Source: JANNXY01 sp039795755
GTDB lineage: Bacteria; Patescibacteriota; Minisyncoccia; Phycocordibacterales; CAIZIN01
Assembly: GCA_039795755.1 (NCBI GenBank)
Contig: JBDKLF010000029.1
Span: 1 to 6,806, forward strand
Length of the DNA stretch: 6,806 bases
Reading direction: 5' to 3'
Part shown: in pieces, positions 5,120-6,806 of the stretch
How the letters are laid out: every line of letters begins with the position of its first letter
Numbering within the stretch: position 1 is the first letter of the stretch
Program-made: the position numbers and the translations under genes
Notes under the pieces: generated by a model
Database searches by the model: none
What the model was told of the DNA's origin: nothing
What the model saw: only the letters and a program-made list of their open reading frames with translations

Positions 5120-5641
5120 CTACTTGTTGGCAGCCGTCTTCATCTGCATCTTGCCGAGCGCTTCGCGCACGACGAGAAGCTTCACTTGCATGACGGCCAT
5201 GTCGGCTTTCCCGAAGAATTGCTCCGCGATCGGCGAGAGCTTGCCGCTCTTGCTCACTTCGATGAGCCAATCAATGCCTTCGGTGAGCTGACTCAGGTCC
5301 GCCGGCGGCATCTTGCTGCTTTTGATGTGCCGCGCGGTGTCGGAGATGAACTTCTCGAAGCCGATGTCAGCGGTGGCGTCCGTGCCGAGATGGACCTTCT
5401 TGGCCACACTGTAGAGCGTGGAGATGTCTTTCTCGGAGCCGGCCGGCGTCGCTTTCAGCGTCTCGGTCTTCATCGGAGCCGCGATTTTGCTCGTATTGGT
5501 GTCCTTCTTCTCAATCGGTTTGTCCGCGGCGTGGGCCGACGGGAAGCCGATCATGAGAAGGAGGGCCAGCGCGAGGAGGGCCTTCATCAGGGTTTGTTGA
5601 CGGGTGGAGGCGCAAGCGCCTTTGGTATGGTTGCGTTTCAT
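5120..5641 (-). CDS. Small secreted protein of unknown function, GC-rich
   Basis: This 173-residue protein is not recognised. Residues 19-38 form a clear signal peptide: MKALLALALLLMIGF as the hydrophobic core, then PSAHA before AD, a good signal peptidase I site after Ala38. A start at the internal ATG (5587) would give a textbook signal peptide; the ATG at 5641 adds a polar 18-residue lead and is chosen only because it is the longest frame. The mature part has a low-complexity Lys/Thr/Ala linker (41-68). A helical domain (about 70-170) follows, with many Lys and Met and no cysteine, so no covalent haem or disulfide is expected. Sampled 60-base stretches are 55-65% GC, against about 38% in ftsH. 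This points to transfer or different selection. The opposite-strand frame is Arg/His-rich and looks like an antisense artefact. Its own terminator follows; neighbours give no functional hint. Confidence 0.65.
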   Translation of the reverse strand: MKRNHTKGACASTRQQTLMKALLALALLLMIGFPSAHAADKPIEKKDTNTSKIAAPMKTETLKATPAGSEKDISTLYSVAKKVHLGTDATADIGFEKFISDTARHIKSSKMPPADLSQLTEGIDWLIEVSKSGKLSPIAEQFFGKADMAVMQVKLLVVREALGKMQMKTAANK

Positions 5642-5683
5642 AGCTCACAATGTTCAATGGTTTAAACACTCTGAGCTATGAAA
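5636..5683. repeat. Perfect 12-bp inverted repeat spanning the start codon at 5641
   Basis: TTTCATAGCTCA (5636-5647) and TGAGCTATGAAA (5672-5683) are exact inverted copies with a 24-base spacer. The CAT at 5639-5641 is the start codon of the secreted-protein gene. In its mRNA the hairpin would bury that ATG, or the pair could be an operator. Confidence 0.65.
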
Positions 5684-5707
5684 GCATCCTCAAACGATCT
5701 GCGGAAT

Positions 5708-5735
5708 ACATTAACATAGATAAAATACTTGTCAA
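5708..5735 (-). promoter_or_regulatory. Weak promoter candidate for the secreted-protein gene
   Basis: On the minus strand, TTGACA (5735-5730) is consensus, with TAATGT (5713-5708) after 16 bases as the best -10, matching at only three positions. It is divergent from and close to the ftsH promoter. Transcription here would include the inverted repeat at 5636-5683 in the leader. Confidence 0.3.
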
Positions 5736-5742
5736 CAAATTC

Positions 5743-5770
5743 GAGACAGGTAATATTTCTCTGTTATAAT
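5743..5770 (+). promoter_or_regulatory. Promoter for ftsH
   Basis: GAGACA (5743-5748, 4 of 6 to TTGACA), a 16-base spacer, and a perfect TATAAT (5765-5770). Transcription would begin near 5777, only about 4 bases before the ATG at 5781 and about 19 before the ATG at 5796, so the mRNA would be nearly leaderless. Confidence 0.6.
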
Positions 5771-5780
5771 GGTCTCTATT

Positions 5781-6806
5781 ATGATACCCAACAATATGCA
5801 AGAACCACATAACAAAAAGCCGAACAATCAGAAGAAAAAGCCTATGATGCCACAGAGAGGAATATTCGGAATGTTTAATAATCTGTTTGTGATTCTCTTT
5901 TTGCTCTTGCTCATAACAGGAGTATTTTCATTCCTTGGATCTGACAAGACTAATACAAAAGAAATTTCTCTCTCGCAGCTTGCAAGTGATATCAAGACTG
6001 CTCAAGTTGTCTCACTTACCGTAAGTGGAGAATCAATCGAAGCGACCTATGCAACCACTTCATCATCAACTCAAGTGATGCTTGGAACTACCAAGAAAGA
6101 AGCAGAAGCATCAATCACTGAAACACTTGCTAATTATGGTGTGACTCCGGCTGAGCTTTCTCTCGTCCAGATCAATATTGAGAATGAGCAAGGCTTTGGT
6201 TATTGGTTGGTAAATATTCTTCCATTTCTTGTTCCGATTGTTTTCATTGGATTCTTTATCTGGTTCCTCACACGACAAGTAAAGGGTGCAGGTGCGCAGG
6301 CATTTACCTTTGGTCAATCAAAGGCGCGCATGATCTCTCCAAATGACAAGAAGCAGCGAGTGACATTCAAGGATGTTGCAGGATGTAAAGAAGCAAAAGA
6401 AGAATTAACCGAGATTGTCGACTTCTTGAAGAATCCAAAGAAGTTTCTCGAGATTGGTGCACGAATTCCGAAGGGAATTATTCTCATGGGTGCTCCGGGA
6501 ACTGGTAAGACTTTGCTTGCACGTGCAGTAGCAGGTGAAGCGAATGTGGCATTCTTCTCAATCTCTGGATCTGAATTCGTAGAAATGTTTGTCGGTGTCG
6601 GTGCTTCTCGAGTACGTGACTTGTTCAAGGTTGCAAAGGCTTCTGCTCCGGCAATTATATTCATCGATGAAATTGATGCAGTAGGACGTGTGCGAGGAAC
6701 AGGAGTAGGTGGTGGTAATGACGAGCGCGAACAGACACTTAACCAGATTCTCGTCGAGATGGATGGATTCGAGCCAAATGAAAAGGTGATTATTATGGCA
6801 GCAACT
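5781..6806 (+). CDS. ftsH: FtsH, membrane AAA+ zinc metalloprotease (N-terminal 342 residues)
   Basis: The frame is open to the right edge. After a polar, Lys-rich lead, a first membrane segment (about 33-52) is followed by a periplasmic domain of about 90 residues (ISLSQLASDIKTA...) and a second membrane segment (about 143-164). The AAA+ module then begins: FKDVAGCKEAKEEL, Walker A GAPGTGKT (237-244, K243), the pore loop in EMFVGVGASRVRDLF, and Walker B IIFIDEID (292-299, D296 and E297). GNDEREQTLNQ and VEMDGF follow. The zinc-binding HExxH protease domain would lie beyond the window. FtsH forms inner-membrane hexamers that extract and degrade membrane proteins and some tagged or short-lived cytoplasmic ones. 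Start choice is between ATG 5781 and ATG 5796 (residue 6); neither has a Shine-Dalgarno, and the promoter position favours the second slightly. GC of a sampled stretch is about 38%. Confidence 0.97.
   Translation, partial: MIPNNMQEPHNKKPNNQKKKPMMPQRGIFGMFNNLFVILFLLLLITGVFSFLGSDKTNTKEISLSQLASDIKTAQVVSLTVSGESIEATYATTSSSTQVMLGTTKKEAEASITETLANYGVTPAELSLVQINIENEQGFGYWLVNILPFLVPIVFIGFFIWFLTRQVKGAGAQAFTFGQSKARMISPNDKKQRVTFKDVAGCKEAKEELTEIVDFLKNPKKFLEIGARIPKGIILMGAPGTGKTLLARAVAGEANVAFFSISGSEFVEMFVGVGASRVRDLFKVAKASAPAIIFIDEIDAVGRVRGTGVGGGNDEREQTLNQILVEMDGFEPNEKVIIMAAT

Noticed and set aside
5609..5620. GGCGC-AA-GCGCC palindrome inside the secreted-protein coding region
   Set aside because: It lies within a GC-rich coding stretch and has a 2-base centre, so it is probably incidental.
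5066..5665. A 199-residue plus-strand open frame opposite the GC-rich secreted-protein gene
   Set aside because: It is very rich in Arg, His and Gly, begins inside the terminator hairpin, and has no domain or signal. The minus frame has a good signal peptide and terminator, so the plus frame is a GC-driven shadow.
1..6806. CRISPR arrays, insertion sequences or integrase genes
   Set aside because: I saw no regularly spaced repeats, no transposase or recombinase motifs, and no terminal inverted repeats around a coding unit. The possible attachment repeat is reported only as a candidate.

Overview
The window looks like chromosomal DNA from a small-genome bacterium, most likely a member of the Candidate Phyla Radiation (Patescibacteria / Parcubacteria-like). 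This is an inference. None of the eight protein genes has a convincing Shine-Dalgarno sequence, the promoters are sigma70-like (TTGACA / TATAAT), and the housekeeping genes (smpB, ssrA, ftsH, a cold-shock protein) are mixed with lineage-specific membrane and secreted proteins. Composition varies sharply: about 30-33% GC in sampled 60-base stretches of the gene at 2761-3987, about 38% in ftsH, about 52% in the gene at 752-1651, and 55-65% in the gene at 5120-5641.

Layout. Positions 1-2476 are all minus-strand: the N-terminal part of a UMPH-1-like HAD 5'-nucleotidase (runs off the left edge), a cold-shock-domain protein, a membrane-anchored trypsin-like serine-protease homologue, and a YjdF/DUF2238-like integral membrane protein. 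Then comes a 284-base regulatory gap (2477-2760) with an operator-like dyad, a TTGACA promoter and a terminator-like hairpin. It leads into the only complete plus-strand gene, a 408-residue AIPR-family (abortive infection / phage resistance) protein. A shared bidirectional terminator separates that gene from the convergent tmRNA gene (ssrA, 4034-4429, minus). ssrA is preceded by smpB (4550-4990, minus), so both core components of trans-translation lie side by side, with a strongly structured 120-base spacer between them. Further right is a GC-rich gene for a small secreted protein of unknown function (minus, with its own strong terminator). It is divergent from ftsH (plus, runs off the right edge).

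Functional reading. tmRNA and SmpB rescue stalled ribosomes and add a degradation tag; here the predicted tag is 22 residues ending in YALA rather than the usual LAA. FtsH is a membrane AAA+ protease that can degrade tagged proteins in some bacteria, so this is a small protein-quality-control neighbourhood. The AIPR gene sits directly downstream of the ssrA 3' end, a classical integration hotspot. It is much more AT-rich than its surroundings, and a G-rich sequence on its far side (2494-2514) matches the ssrA 3' end at 17 of 21 positions. It may therefore be an inserted defence cargo, although no integrase is visible.
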